A DNA stretch of 63,406 nt from Pseudomonadota bacterium (GCA_021795795.1 JAJYPA010000006.1:1-63406); one strand, 5' to 3'; numbered from the stretch's first letter, positions 35,762-45,229 are shown. Notes: generated by a model not told the origin, from the sequence alone. Made by a program: numbers and translations.

Positions 35762-36319
35762 TTAGTGGGGGCGTGACGCGGTGCCGTCACTGGGAACGGG
35801 CGGATGTATGTTGATGTACATCACAATCAGGGCCGCGCTCAGATAGTTGATGATCTCGTACAGGTTGATCTCATCTTCTTCATCATCGTGCGTATGATCG
35901 ACTTCATCATCCAGCGCGGCGATCGCTTGCAGATCATCGAATACTTCTTTGGCTTCGGGCGAGAGTTGAGCCGGGTCGGGGCCTTTGCCGACGGCGTAGC
36001 CATACAGCACACTCTGTGCGAACTCGATCAGTGCCATCAGGCGGTCGCCAAAGGGTTGATCGTCTTCCGGGAAAATCAGACTCAGGCCGAGATTGTCTGC
36101 GGTGGTGATCTGATTGATGACCTCGGCGTACATGGCTTTCAGACTCGCTGGCATGATGTTTGGTGATGCCTCGTCTGATAATTCGGACAACCATTCCGAC
36201 TCCGACGCATGTCCTTTGCCCAGCCATAGTCCGATCAGGGTTCCCTGTGCTTCACTGGGGCTGAGCACCGCGTCGATATCATGTAAATCGTCTCTGAGTT
36301 GGGGATAATGAACAGGCAT
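35762..36319 (-). CDS. YgfB/UPF0149 family protein
   Basis: This 185-residue helical protein has the UPF0149 core: VLSPSEAQGTLIGLWLGKG, LSLIFPEDDQPFGDRLMALI and FAQSVLYGYAVG. An acidic segment (DDEVDHTHDDEEDEINLYE) leads to the last helix. It heads the ygfB-pepP-ubiH-ubiI operon. The family's role is not well settled. ATG at 36319 is chosen; a GTG two codons upstream is possible. It is divergent to the zapB-like/zapA pair, as in many gammaproteobacteria. Confidence 0.87.
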   Translation of the reverse strand: MPVHYPQLRDDLHDIDAVLSPSEAQGTLIGLWLGKGHASESEWLSELSDEASPNIMPASLKAMYAEVINQITTADNLGLSLIFPEDDQPFGDRLMALIEFAQSVLYGYAVGKGPDPAQLSPEAKEVFDDLQAIAALDDEVDHTHDDEEDEINLYEIINYLSAALIVMYINIHPPVPSDGTASRPH

Positions 36320-36528
36320 AAACACTCGCTAGAAAAAATTCGCCAGCAGACTGGATGAGTTCTTGGGAAAGGGATATTGTCAGCGTATTGGCGACAAAAT
36401 GATAGACTGGACCAGTTCGTGATCCCTCCAATTGTCCTGCTTGGTGCTTTTACCGTCAGAAAAGTCGCATCAAAGCTCACTTGGGTTCAGAACGGTTTAT
36501 TCATACTTTACTATTCAGGAAAATGCGC

Positions 36529-36801
36529 ATGTCAGCCGCCACCGCCGACTCATCTGACCAGCACTCGATTGATAACGACAACCTTGCCGATTCGATGGCT
36601 GGCGGCGCGTCGGCTGATCCACTTACCTTACGAGTAGAACGTCTGATTCAAACCTGCAAGACATTGGATCGCCGGCGAAGGGAATATCAGGAAACCGCCG
36701 ATCGACTCGCGGAAGAAAATACGCAACTCCGGCGCGTTTTGTCGCATACACAGCAGCAAATACAACAACTGGTCGAACAGATCAGACAGATGGAAGAATA
36801 G
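36529..36801 (+). CDS. Small coiled-coil protein, TIGR02449/ZapB-like
   Basis: Residues 28-90 form one coiled coil (LRVERLIQTCKTLDRRRREY followed by ETADRLAEENTQLRRVL), typical of the TIGR02449 protein encoded just ahead of zapA in gammaproteobacteria. It resembles ZapB, which stabilises the FtsZ ring together with ZapA. The first 27 residues are acidic and disordered. ATG at 36529 is chosen since AGGA lies eight bases upstream; another ATG is two codons earlier. It ends five bases before zapA. Confidence 0.8.
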   Translation: MSAATADSSDQHSIDNDNLADSMAGGASADPLTLRVERLIQTCKTLDRRRREYQETADRLAEENTQLRRVLSHTQQQIQQLVEQIRQMEE

Positions 36802-36806
36802 ACCGT

Positions 36807-37112
36807 ATGAACAGCGCTTCAAAACCACTCACCGTTCGTATTCTTGAAAAGGACTACCGGATTGCCTGTCCGCCAGAAGAGCAGGCCATCCTGTTCCGTA
36901 CGGCCGATTACGTTAATCAGGCCATGGCGCAGGTCAAAAAGAACAGCCAAACACTCAGCACCGAGCGTGTCGCCGTGCTCGCTGCCCTGAATATCGCGCG
37001 TGAATTGATTGAACATAACCCCGCCAGCCTGCGCCAACCCACCCACGATGAGCATTCGGAAGAGCTAATCGAGCGGATTGACGCGGCATTGCAGGAATTC
37101 GGTCAACCCTGA
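36807..37112 (+). CDS. zapA: Cell division protein ZapA
   Basis: FtsZ-ring-associated protein of 101 residues that cross-links FtsZ filaments at midcell. The N-terminal beta-hairpin VRILEKDYRIACPPEEQAIL and the following helix ADYVNQAMAQVK are the family pattern, and the C-terminal coiled coil mediates dimer and tetramer formation. In many gammaproteobacteria the 6S RNA gene and fau come next; here a convergent unknown membrane-protein gene follows. Confidence 0.92.
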   Translation: MNSASKPLTVRILEKDYRIACPPEEQAILFRTADYVNQAMAQVKKNSQTLSTERVAVLAALNIARELIEHNPASLRQPTHDEHSEELIERIDAALQEFGQP

Positions 37113-37215
37113 AGTTCAGCCCAACCCGCGCAGGCAACTGGATGAGCGATCGACGTGACAGCGCATCGGGTGTGTCCGGGTGTATATTCCATCGCCAATC
37201 CGCGGCGCGGGCCAA

Positions 37216-37662
37216 TCAATGCGAGGGGTTTTGCTCTTCGGCGCGAATCAACGCGGGCCAGAACTGTCGCAATGCATCAAGAGGAACAGGCGAGGGGGAT
37301 TGCAGATAACGCTCCGCGCCGGGAAGGAGACTTGGATGCTTCTTGGTCATGGCCTGCATCCAGTTCAAATCGCGAAATGATAGAAAACCATTTTGTAATC
37401 GAACGGACCATGCCAACGTCTTGGCAATGATTTCTGCCGGTGTCAGACTGAACCAGACCGCTGCCATCAGTACGGGAATGCCAAGCCACGGATAACCTGA
37501 GGCCTGATTGACCAGCAATAGCCATTGCATCAGGAAAAACCCACCCGCAAGCGCCATCAATGTGGCATAGATGTATCGGTTCTGATTGACAACCGCATAC
37601 AGACGGTTGAGTCGTTCGATCAGTTCGGGTTGGTAATTGAAATCATCGCGTAAATCGATCAT
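37216..37662 (-). CDS. Hypothetical membrane protein with two helices
   Basis: I do not recognise this protein of 148 residues. Residues 30-49 and 56-74 are hydrophobic helices separated by a short loop (VNQASGYPWLG). The N-terminus is charged (MIDLRDDFNYQPELIERLN) and the C-terminal 70 residues are soluble, with FRDLNWMQAMTKKHPSLL. A strong site, TAGGAGC, precedes the ATG at 37662, so the longer open frame upstream is not used. It is downstream of and convergent to zapA and stands ahead of no other minus-strand gene. Confidence 0.65.
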   Translation of the reverse strand: MIDLRDDFNYQPELIERLNRLYAVVNQNRYIYATLMALAGGFFLMQWLLLVNQASGYPWLGIPVLMAAVWFSLTPAEIIAKTLAWSVRLQNGFLSFRDLNWMQAMTKKHPSLLPGAERYLQSPSPVPLDALRQFWPALIRAEEQNPSH

Positions 37663-37761
37663 GGCTGCTCCTAGCACGTTCTTAAGTGCTTGGTGGCTGT
37701 AAAAGCTGATATGACGATGATATGACATGCAGCGCGCGACTGCCACATCGAATTGTCTGCG

Positions 37762-38295
37762 TTAAATAGACTTCGATTCAGGCGTGTCGGATTTATTCTT
37801 GTGCGTGGTGATGCGCTGCCAGGTCATGAAACTGTATGGGAAGGGGTTTTCTGTATCAGCGGGATGATTTTCTTCGATAACCAGACGCCAGTCGCGACGG
37901 TTGTACGCTGGAAAAAAGGCATCACCATCATCGATGGTCGTGTGTACCAGCGTGAAATAGAGTCGATCCGCACGCGGCAGAAACTGGTAATAAATATTCG
38001 CGCCACCGATCACCATGACTTCGGGGGTCTGATCTGCCGCTTCGAGGGCTGCATCCAGGCTATCAACGACCGTCACCCCTTCGGCGTGAAAATCGGGATT
38101 CCGGCTGATCACGATGTTTTTTCGCCCCGGCAGCGGGCGGCCGATGGAGTCATAGGTTTTGCGCCCCATGATAATCGGCTTGCCCATGGTGATCTTTTTG
38201 AAGCGCTGCAAATCGGCCGGTAGCGACCAAGGCAGGGCGTTGTTGCGCCCGATGACCTGATTGCGCGAAAGTGCGGCGACTAATCCTATTTTCAT
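37762..38295 (-). CDS. folA: Dihydrofolate reductase
   Basis: Reduces dihydrofolate with NADPH, recycling the cofactor that thymidylate synthase oxidises. The opening LVAALSRNQVIGRNNALPWSLP (split here as two motifs in the N-terminal 25 residues), the KKITMGKPIIMGRKTYDSIG NADPH-site region and VMVIGGANIYYQFLP are all standard. The 177 residues are slightly longer than usual, due to a C-terminal tail rich in Lys and Ser. It overlaps psiE by four bases (ATGA) and shares a block with thyA and lgt. Confidence 0.94.
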   Translation of the reverse strand: MKIGLVAALSRNQVIGRNNALPWSLPADLQRFKKITMGKPIIMGRKTYDSIGRPLPGRKNIVISRNPDFHAEGVTVVDSLDAALEAADQTPEVMVIGGANIYYQFLPRADRLYFTLVHTTIDDGDAFFPAYNRRDWRLVIEENHPADTENPFPYSFMTWQRITTHKNKSDTPESKSI

Positions 38296-38711
38296 GACTG
38301 ATCCGATGATCCGCCCGGGAATCTTGCGGAACTGAACTTGATGACGAGAATGGCGATGGCCAGCAAGGCAATGGCGCCAGTATAGGTAATGATGGTGATA
38401 TTGCTCATGGTTTTGATATCGACCACGAGCACCCGGGTAATCGCGGTGATGGCGATATAGATCAAAAACCGCACGGGCATACGCTTGGTCTGGAAATAAA
38501 TCCCGATCATCGCGAGTATTTCAAGGTAAATGAAGAACAGGAGCAGGTCGTCGAGAGACGGCGTGCCCTTGTGCAGGATGTCGATGACCGATGCGGTGGT
38601 TGACCAAAGCACGGCCACCCACAAAACGAACAAGAGTAAAACGTGGGCAATGTTATTGAGCTCGTTGCCGAGCTTTTCGATGAACTTATGACCTGTTGAT
38701 AAACCCGACAT
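38292..38711 (-). CDS. PsiE-family membrane protein
   Basis: This protein of 139 residues has four transmembrane helices. The family pattern FIYLEILAMIGIYFQTKRMP and FLIYIAITAITRVLVVD is typical of PsiE, named from phosphate-starvation induction in E. coli; the function is unknown. It sits between thyA and folA, two genes of the same thymidylate cycle that are usually adjacent, and overlaps folA by four bases, so it is transcribed with them. Confidence 0.85.
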   Translation of the reverse strand: MSGLSTGHKFIEKLGNELNNIAHVLLLFVLWVAVLWSTTASVIDILHKGTPSLDDLLLFFIYLEILAMIGIYFQTKRMPVRFLIYIAITAITRVLVVDIKTMSNITIITYTGAIALLAIAILVIKFSSARFPGGSSDQS

Positions 38712-38740
38712 TTTGTGGCCTCGCTCTGATTTTGGCCTGA

Positions 38741-39535
38741 TTATACGGCAACTGGAGCTGCGATATGCGGCAAGGGTGCATAGTATTCAAGCACGAAATC
38801 ATCGAATACGAACGACTCGATTGAGCGACGTTCCGGATTGATTCTCATGGTCGGTAATTTGCCCGGTGTGCGCTCAAGTTGGGTATGCGCCTGTTCAAAA
38901 TGGTTGTGGTAGATGTGCGCATCGCCCAGTGTATGGACGAACTCGCCGGGCGTCAGATCGGTGACCTGCGCAATCATGAGGGTAAGCAGGGCGTAACTTG
39001 CGATATTGAATGGCACACCCAGGAAAATATCGGCACTGCGTTGATAAAGCTGGCAGGAAAGCTTGCCATTGGCGACATAAAACTGGAACAGCAGATGGCA
39101 GGGCGGCAGCGCCATATTCGGCACATCCGCCGGGTTCCAGGCCGTGACGATCAGGCGGCGCGATTCTGGGTTTGTCTTGATGTCGTGGATAACCTGACTC
39201 AACTGGTCGATGGTGCGGCCATCGGGCGTGGCCCAGGAGCGCCATTGTTTGCCGTAAACCGGTCCAAGGTTGCCTGCCGCATCGGCCCACTCGTCCCAGA
39301 TTCGTACGCCGTTTTCCTGCAGATAACGGATGTTGGTGTCGCCCTGAATAAACCACAAAAGCTCATGGATAATCGAGCGCAAGTGCAGTTTTTTGGTGGT
39401 CAGCGCCGGGAATCCCGCTTCGAGGTCAAAACGCATCTGGTGTCCAAATAGGGATCTCGTGCCCGTCCCGGTACGGTCCCCCCGATCAACGCCGTGCTCC
39501 ATTACCTTCTGAAGTAAATCGAGGTATTGCTTCAT
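38741..39535 (-). CDS. thyA: Thymidylate synthase
   Basis: Makes dTMP from dUMP with methylene-tetrahydrofolate. At 264 residues it has E. coli length. The catalytic cysteine is in [15 protein letters not shown] (about residue 146), and [20 protein letters not shown] is the substrate-binding stretch. The start at 39535 overlaps the lgt stop (ATGA), which also rules out the longer frame upstream. The ThyA route requires FolA, which is encoded in the same block. Confidence 0.96.
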   Translation of the reverse strand: MKQYLDLLQKVMEHGVDRGDRTGTGTRSLFGHQMRFDLEAGFPALTTKKLHLRSIIHELLWFIQGDTNIRYLQENGVRIWDEWADAAGNLGPVYGKQWRSWATPDGRTIDQLSQVIHDIKTNPESRRLIVTAWNPADVPNMALPPCHLLFQFYVANGKLSCQLYQRSADIFLGVPFNIASYALLTLMIAQVTDLTPGEFVHTLGDAHIYHNHFEQAHTQLERTPGKLPTMRINPERRSIESFVFDDFVLEYYAPLPHIAAPVAV

Positions 39536-40359
39536 TTGTTTTTCTCCGAAACAGTAGGCGCATTGAGTGGTCGATCCATGATGTGTTTGTGATAGGCATA
39601 CCACAACATGGCGAGGCCAATCAGAACCATGGGGAACGAAAGGACTTGCCCCATGGTGAGCCAGCCGCCCCACAAGTAGCCGAGTTGTGGGTCGGGCTCG
39701 CGCACGAATTCAACCAGAAAACGGAATGTGCCATAGAAAATCAGGAACACGGCTGAAACGGCCATGCGCGGCCGCGGCTTCATTGAAAAGAAGAAAAGGA
39801 TCAAAAACAGCAGAATCCCTTCGGCAAAGGCTTCATAAAGCATTGAAGGCTGTCTTGGCAACGGGCCGCCGGTCGGGAAGACCATGCCCCAGGGAAGCGT
39901 CGTTACCTTGCCCCACAATTCACCATTGATGAAATTGCCGATACGCCCGGCGAACAGGCCGATCGGTACCAGTGGCGCAATGAAGTCCATCAAGGTAAAG
40001 AAGTGCAGTTTGTATTTGCGGGCGAACAAGGCCATGGCGGTCATGACGCCGATCAACCCGCCGTGAAAGCTCATGCCGCCATCCCAGACCTGGAAAATGG
40101 TCAAGGGATGGTGAATCAGCTCTGGCGCCTGATAAAACACCATATAGCCGATTCGACCGCCCAATATGACACCAAGCGCACCGTAAAAAATAAGGTCGTC
40201 TACCAGTAATGGACTCAGTGGCCAGTCGGGTTTGGCGGCGCGGTAGCGCCCAAGCGCCCAGGCACCGACAAAGCCCACCAAGTACATCAAACCATACCAA
40301 TGTACTTTCAGTGGACCAAGGGACAGGGCGACGGGATCGATATTGGGGTAAGTCAGCAT
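39532..40359 (-). CDS. lgt: Prolipoprotein diacylglyceryl transferase
   Basis: Inner-membrane enzyme that attaches diacylglycerol to the lipobox cysteine of prolipoproteins, such as the CzcB-like one here. About seven helices. Conserved [28 protein letters not shown] and the signature [18 protein letters not shown] (about residues 138-155) are present. The length of 275 is usual. It is first in the lgt-thyA-psiE-folA block. Confidence 0.96.
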   Translation of the reverse strand: MLTYPNIDPVALSLGPLKVHWYGLMYLVGFVGAWALGRYRAAKPDWPLSPLLVDDLIFYGALGVILGGRIGYMVFYQAPELIHHPLTIFQVWDGGMSFHGGLIGVMTAMALFARKYKLHFFTLMDFIAPLVPIGLFAGRIGNFINGELWGKVTTLPWGMVFPTGGPLPRQPSMLYEAFAEGILLFLILFFFSMKPRPRMAVSAVFLIFYGTFRFLVEFVREPDPQLGYLWGGWLTMGQVLSFPMVLIGLAMLWYAYHKHIMDRPLNAPTVSEKNK

Positions 40360-40481
40360 GAAGAGGCTCTGTCGGGGCCATTTCTGGCGTAAATTTCGGG
40401 ATAAACTCTAACAGGAATTGGTTATTCGAGCATGAGCATTTCATTTTCGGATTGGACAACCACTGAACGGGAGGGTGCGTG

Positions 40482-40895
40482 ATGGAAATCTCTTTGTATC
40501 GTGATGAAGCCGTGTCGTCCGCGTCACGAACCCTGCGGGCGCAGACCTACAACATGGGGCACACCCTGCTGGCGAAAAATCCCGATGGTGTGGTCTTTCT
40601 ACCTATTCGCAGTATGCAGTTTCTGGCCATTCTCGATGCCGAAGAGTGGGTGTTCGTCGACGGTGAAAAGAAACATCTGATCGAGGTAGCCTGGCAGAAG
40701 TTCCGTCCCCAATCACGCTCTGCGATAGATGAGGCGGTGCCTTTTGAGGCGATGTTTTACACGGAGGAAGGCCCGGGGTTGATGTCGCGCCTTGAATCGG
40801 CCGTGCATGAAGCCTTGCTTCAGGAAGTCAATCGGATGCAATACGAAAAGAAGCAGGGAGAAGTGCTGCCTTTCAGAAGTAAAGAATCAAGTTAG
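40482..40895 (+). CDS. Conserved-looking hypothetical protein, 137 residues
   Basis: I do not recognise the family. The protein is soluble with no signal peptide. It begins with MEISLYRDEAVSSASR and has a central part with QFLAILDAEEWVFVDGEKK and a C-terminal helix RLESAVHEALLQEVNRMQY. The site GGGAGGGTGCGTG precedes the ATG, giving good support for translation. It is divergent from lgt and convergent to the small gene after cbbO. Codon use matches the neighbouring chromosomal genes. Confidence 0.65.
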   Translation: MEISLYRDEAVSSASRTLRAQTYNMGHTLLAKNPDGVVFLPIRSMQFLAILDAEEWVFVDGEKKHLIEVAWQKFRPQSRSAIDEAVPFEAMFYTEEGPGLMSRLESAVHEALLQEVNRMQYEKKQGEVLPFRSKESS

Positions 40896-40965
40896 AAGTG
40901 AAGCTGCGCCTAAAACGAATCATATGAAGGCATGAGCGTACAGCGCGCCAGCGGCAGCAACGAAC

Positions 40966-41268
40966 TCAGTCGTCGTCCCCCAGTTCAGGATCCCAGCCTT
41001 TGCTGCGACCACGTGCGATGGCTTCTTCATTGATGCGCATGAATTTGGCTTGCAACTCTGGCGGCAGGCGGCTTGGCAGATGGGCGTAGGGTTCCCAGGC
41101 GGCATACACTTTTTCGTATAGAACCTGGATCTGCGCTGGTAGCCAACCCTCGCAGGTTTCTGTTTCAGGAATCAGATCAAATACCCATGCATCCCGGATG
41201 ACTTTGGCGATATGGGTCATGCCGCCCTGTTCATCGTTATAAATGCCGACATAGGTTTTCTGGTTCAT
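40966..41268 (-). CDS. Small hypothetical protein at the end of the cbb cluster
   Basis: A protein of 100 residues with no signal or membrane segment (MNQKTYVGIYNDEQGGMTHI, then a tryptophan-rich middle and an acidic end). It lies 135 bases after cbbO on the same strand, with a hairpin between them. Small genes of unknown function follow cbbO in some sulfur oxidisers, but I cannot confirm homology from memory. The start at 41268 lacks a strong ribosome site. Its role in RuBisCO activation or carbon metabolism is only suggested by position. Confidence 0.6.
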   Translation of the reverse strand: MNQKTYVGIYNDEQGGMTHIAKVIRDAWVFDLIPETETCEGWLPAQIQVLYEKVYAAWEPYAHLPSRLPPELQAKFMRINEEAIARGRSKGWDPELGDDD

Positions 41269-41352
41269 GCGTTACTCGAAAAAAGTTAAGGAACCTTTGA
41301 TTTAATCAGAGGTTCATGAAGAAAATAAAAAAAACACTTTTTGATTTTCGCC

Positions 41353-41384
41353 CTCTGAAAACGCCAGGATGGCGTTATTCAGAG
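41353..41384. other. Inverted repeat between cbbO and the small gene
   Basis: CTCTGAA plus AACGCC pairs with GGCGTT plus TTCAGAG around an AGGAT loop, with one bulged A. On the minus strand the stem is followed only about 20 bases later by a T-run, so it is a weak terminator, an attenuator or an RNA-stability element at the end of cbbO. Its AGGAT loop and the adjoining GCTTACTTAAG also recall the palindromic element at 52368-52516. Confidence 0.6.
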
Positions 41385-41403
41385 CTTACTTAAGGGGAGC
41401 GAA

Positions 41404-43746
41404 TTATCGCGTCAGGCCAGCATACAGCAACGGCAGCTTCTCAGGCAGTCGCTCGACTTGATCGACCACCATGTAGTTACGTGCGCCGAAGATACGTGAG
41501 ACATACTGATCCGCGCGCGGGTCAAGGCTCATGCAGTAGGTGATGACGCCACTACGCGCCGCTTCCTCAACCGCCTTCTTGGTGTCCTGACGCAAGTATT
41601 GCGGATCACGGACATCAATATCCGCCGGTTCGCCATCGGTGATCACGAGCATCAGCTTCTTGGTAGAGCGTTGCTGCTTGAGATAATGGCTGGCGTGGCG
41701 GATCGCAGCTCCCATGCGAGTTGAAAGCTGACCGGTCATTCCCGCGAGTTTGGCCTTTGCTTCGTCGTGATAGGACTCGTTGAAATCCTTGAAGCGATAG
41801 TACTCGACATCATGGCGCCCATCGGAGCAGAAGCCATGAATCGCAAATGGATCACCAATCTTGGCAATGGCATCGGCCAGCAGCACGCAGGCCTGTCGTG
41901 TCAGATCAAGCACAGTGTGATCCTGACCGACAACCTTATCATTGGTCGACTCGGACAAATCCAGCAGCACCATCACGGAAATATCACGGGTTTTACGGAC
42001 AGAACGCATCATGATGCGTGGATCGGGCTGGTTCCCCATACGAATATCGATCATGGCGCGAATGGCGGCGTTGATGTCGACCTCGTCACCGTCTTCGAGC
42101 TTGCGAATGCGCTGCACGCCCTGTGGTTGCATGGCATCGAGCAGGAACTTCATGCGGCTGATTTCGCGCTTGTAGCGGGCGGCAATGTCATCGATGAGGT
42201 CGAGCTCACCGAATTTGGGACGTTTTTCCAGCACGGTGGCCCAGCTTGGCCGTTCATGCTGAATCTGGTAATCCCATTCACTGTAGTGGTAGGGCGCGGA
42301 AACCGGTTCCTTGCCTTCCATCTCGTTGTAGCTGATGCCGTGATCTTCGTAGGGGAAGAGTTCCGTGCCCAGAACCCAGACTTCCTGCGGGTTGTCGTCG
42401 ATCAGTTCGCTGTCGATCTCGTTGACCATTTCCATGACGGAAACTTGCTTGCGAACGGTCTGTACCTTGTCGTAACCGGCCTCTGCCGCCTTGTCGAAAT
42501 CGAATTCCTCGAACGCCCAGAAGTAACGGTTGTCGTCACGGTACGGAGCGGTCAGGACATCGGTCCGCTGCTGGAACGGAATGCGCAAGGACATCAATTC
42601 ATGAGCAAGAATAACGCCGTTATCCCATGAGAACTGATTGTCTTCCAGGCGATGTTGTTCGGCGGCGAACAGCTCCCGCGCACGTGCCACCAGCGGATGA
42701 TCATCGACGAACTTCGGGTCCAGCAGAGCGCGGGCGATTCGATTCAGGTAGTCCCCGAGCGTGTTGCCCTGCGTGGCCGGTATGGTGTGAAATTGTGACC
42801 AGATCGGGCGCAAGCCGGGGAATTTGTTGATGGCCAGTTGTTCGACGCGCGCATCTTCAAATACGGAAATCACCGCCATTTGCAGATTGTTCAGGTTCTC
42901 GGCGGAAATCGGCTGTTGGGTGTAGACCACATGTGCAGCCGCATGGGCCGCCGCTGCGCGATAGAGGGTGAGCCCGGAAATCGGTTCCTGACCTTCGATG
43001 ACGAAATCATCATAGGCGTCGGGAAGATGCAGCAGATAATCTTCGATGTACGGTTTGTACCCCTCACGCTTTTCAAAGTCGCCCGAAGTCGGGCGCATGA
43101 AAAAGTCGCGAGCCCAAAGCGCGCGCAGATACATGTTGATCCGACGCTGAACATCGACGAACAGGGTGCCTTTGCGCTCCTGTTGCATCATGGCGAGCGA
43201 TTCTTTCGACTCCAGGCCGAAATAACGAATCTGTTCGGCGTAGTTGGTGCGATGCACCTGCGCGCCCCAGCTCGACCAGCGGCGAAGGCCGCCCAGCGTG
43301 AGGTGCGCGAACAGCGTGTCCAGGTTCTCCAGCATCGGGCGAACACCGCGCGGCGCGGTGGCCACCAGGTTGTTCAGCAGGAGAAGATACTTTTTGAACA
43401 GTTCGGCATCACCCAGACGCTCGGCTGCGGTGGGGGCTGTTGCCAAAACGAGCTCGATGACGGTCCCACTCGTTTTTGAAGCCATCATCAGGGCCGATTC
43501 TACGAGATCGGGAATAACGTCTTCACCCAGGGTACGGGCAATGCCCGGCGCGTTCTGGATGAACGTAGACACCATCTCGTGGCCACGGCCAAGGTTCTTC
43601 AGAGACAGTGCGCCGCCAAGATACATATCCAACCCGCGCGGGCTGAATACGCGTGACGCTTCCTGCCATGAGGCTTGCAGAATTTCGCGGGAATGCTCGG
43701 AAAGTGCGCCGAGTTCTTCCTCGTACTCATCCAGTTGAATGGACAT
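41404..43746 (-). CDS. cbbO: CbbO, von Willebrand-domain RuBisCO activase subunit
   Basis: With CbbQ it forms the activase that removes inhibitory sugar phosphates from RuBisCO; CbbO is the adaptor that contacts RuBisCO. The 780 residues end in a von Willebrand A domain with the metal-ion site VMVLLDLSESTNDK (about residue 600) and ITDGEPADIDVRDPQYL later. The first 500 residues are helical and specific to this family. GGAGGAGCATC precedes the ATG. The gap to cbbQ is 122 bases. Confidence 0.93.
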   Translation of the reverse strand: MSIQLDEYEEELGALSEHSREILQASWQEASRVFSPRGLDMYLGGALSLKNLGRGHEMVSTFIQNAPGIARTLGEDVIPDLVESALMMASKTSGTVIELVLATAPTAAERLGDAELFKKYLLLLNNLVATAPRGVRPMLENLDTLFAHLTLGGLRRWSSWGAQVHRTNYAEQIRYFGLESKESLAMMQQERKGTLFVDVQRRINMYLRALWARDFFMRPTSGDFEKREGYKPYIEDYLLHLPDAYDDFVIEGQEPISGLTLYRAAAAHAAAHVVYTQQPISAENLNNLQMAVISVFEDARVEQLAINKFPGLRPIWSQFHTIPATQGNTLGDYLNRIARALLDPKFVDDHPLVARARELFAAEQHRLEDNQFSWDNGVILAHELMSLRIPFQQRTDVLTAPYRDDNRYFWAFEEFDFDKAAEAGYDKVQTVRKQVSVMEMVNEIDSELIDDNPQEVWVLGTELFPYEDHGISYNEMEGKEPVSAPYHYSEWDYQIQHERPSWATVLEKRPKFGELDLIDDIAARYKREISRMKFLLDAMQPQGVQRIRKLEDGDEVDINAAIRAMIDIRMGNQPDPRIMMRSVRKTRDISVMVLLDLSESTNDKVVGQDHTVLDLTRQACVLLADAIAKIGDPFAIHGFCSDGRHDVEYYRFKDFNESYHDEAKAKLAGMTGQLSTRMGAAIRHASHYLKQQRSTKKLMLVITDGEPADIDVRDPQYLRQDTKKAVEEAARSGVITYCMSLDPRADQYVSRIFGARNYMVVDQVERLPEKLPLLYAGLTR

Positions 43747-43868
43747 GATGCTCCTCCAAAGAGGCTAGGCGGGGCCAGTCTGACTGGCAGGGACCCGCAC
43801 CGCCGTAAACCGGGATTTGGGTGTCGGATAGGTGTAAAGCGATATCCGGGGGAACGAATTCTTCTTGA

Positions 43869-44672
43869 TTAGAAGTAGGTCGATACCGCCGCATCCAGCG
43901 CATCACGCATATCCGGGTCATCGGTAATCGGACGCACCAAGGCAACACGGCAGGCCGATGCCGGGTCGACATTCTTCGAAATCAATGACGCCGCGTAGAT
44001 CAGCATCCGGGTTGAAATGCCTTCGTCCAGACCATGACCCTTGAGGTTGCGCGCACGTTCTGCGATCGACACGAGCTTGTCTGCCACTTCAGCAGGAACA
44101 TTGCCTTCGTGTGCCACGATTTCGGTTTCGGTCGCGTGTTCGGGATAGTTGAAATCCAGCGCGCCAAAACGTTGTTTTGTGGACTGCTTCAGATCCTTCA
44201 TCAGAGACTGGTAGCCGGGGTTGTAGGAAATGACCAGCTGGAAGTCCGGGTGGGCGTGGATCAATTCGCCTTTCTTTTCCAACGGCAGTTCACGCCGAGC
44301 ATCGGTGAGCGGGTGGATGACGACCGTGGTGTCCTGACGTGCTTCGACCACCTCGTCCAGATAACAGATGGCGCCATGCCGGGCGGCGATGGCCAGTGGG
44401 CCATCCTGCCAACGGGTGCCTTGTGCATCGAGCAGGAAGCGGCCAACCAGATCGGACGCGGTCATGTCTTCGTTACAGGCCACGGTGATCAGTGGCTTGC
44501 CCAGTTTATAGGCCATGTATTCGACAAAGCGGGTTTTGCCGCAGCCGGTGGGGCCCTTGAGCATCATGGGCATCCGCACGGAGTAGGCGGCTTCATACAG
44601 TTCTACTTCGTCCGCTACGGGGCGATAGTAGGGCTGCTTTTGCACACGATATTGGTCCATAAGATCAGACAT
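43869..44672 (-). CDS. cbbQ: CbbQ, AAA+ ATPase of the RuBisCO activase
   Basis: MoxR-type AAA+ ATPase of 267 residues that makes a hexamer with one CbbO. Walker A is [20 protein letters not shown] (about residues 37-56), Walker B is [20 protein letters not shown] (about 100-119), and [19 protein letters not shown] is the sensor region. The start at 44672 follows CAGGAGAGCC; the frame extends 10 residues further without a site. The order cbbL-cbbS-cbbQ-cbbO marks the Form IAq type of RuBisCO, as distinct from the carboxysomal type. Confidence 0.95.
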   Translation of the reverse strand: MSDLMDQYRVQKQPYYRPVADEVELYEAAYSVRMPMMLKGPTGCGKTRFVEYMAYKLGKPLITVACNEDMTASDLVGRFLLDAQGTRWQDGPLAIAARHGAICYLDEVVEARQDTTVVIHPLTDARRELPLEKKGELIHAHPDFQLVISYNPGYQSLMKDLKQSTKQRFGALDFNYPEHATETEIVAHEGNVPAEVADKLVSIAERARNLKGHGLDEGISTRMLIYAASLISKNVDPASACRVALVRPITDDPDMRDALDAAVSTYF

Positions 44673-44822
44673 GACGGCTCTCCTGTTGGTTTGCGGAATC
44701 ACTTTTGCTGAATGGTCTGTACAAAAAGTCGGCGCTGCATTGTTTGAGGATCAAGGCATCCCCTGGCACCGAGGATCCTGTGCAGACTATTCAGAAAAAA
44801 TGGTTCAAAAGGCCCTGAAAAT

Positions 44823-44840
44823 CCCGCCTCGGAGGGCGGG
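44823..44840. other. GC-rich hairpin between cbbS and cbbQ
   Basis: CCCGCC and GGCGGG enclose a six-base loop. On the minus strand the stem is followed by ATTTTCAGGGCC, a weak terminator tail. In cbbLSQO operons such a stem explains why RuBisCO messages are much more abundant than those of the activase. The 200-base gap from cbbS to cbbQ contains no other feature I can name. Confidence 0.65.
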
Positions 44841-44872
44841 TCAAATTCATTCGCTCGAATTTATCGGGTCAA

Positions 44873-45229
44873 TTACACGGTCTTGCCGCGGAAAATAACC
44901 ATTGAAGCACCCTGGCTTTGCGTGAAGTTGTTGTAGCCGATCAGACGAACATGGTTATCTGGATTGGCTTTATGGCAAGCTTCCGCTTCGCTTAGGATTT
45001 TGTCGACATCGGTCTCGCCGAACATCGGCAGCTTCCACATGTACCAGTAGGAATCCATCAGGTGCTCCGGCTCGGTGTGTTCAATCGCCGGGTTCCAGCC
45101 TTGATCGACAATGTACTGAACCTGTTTTTTCATCTCATCCTTGCTCATGGCCGGCAGGTACGAGAAGGTTTCGAACTTGCGGCTGGCCGGATCGCTCAAA
45201 CGTGATTTGTAGTCTTGCATTTCGCTCAT
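44873..45229 (-). CDS. cbbS: RuBisCO small subunit, form I
   Basis: The small subunit of 118 residues caps the L8 core to make the L8S8 enzyme. Family features are [20 protein letters not shown] near the N-terminus, [20 protein letters not shown] (about residues 59-78) and [14 protein letters not shown] near the end. It is separated from cbbL by 62 bases and has its own GAAATAACTCC-type site upstream. No carboxysome shell gene is adjacent, so this is the cytosolic form. Confidence 0.96.
   Translation of the reverse strand: MSEMQDYKSRLSDPASRKFETFSYLPAMSKDEMKKQVQYIVDQGWNPAIEHTEPEHLMDSYWYMWKLPMFGETDVDKILSEAEACHKANPDNHVRLIGYNNFTQSQGASMVIFRGKTV

Noticed and set aside
37113..37215. 6S RNA gene after zapA
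   Set aside because: This is its usual place, but the gap is only about 100 bases and shows no central bubble or closing stem that I could fold.
41353..41384. Further copy of the MITE-like element
   Set aside because: It shares the AGGAT loop and a similar tail, but the remaining stems are absent.
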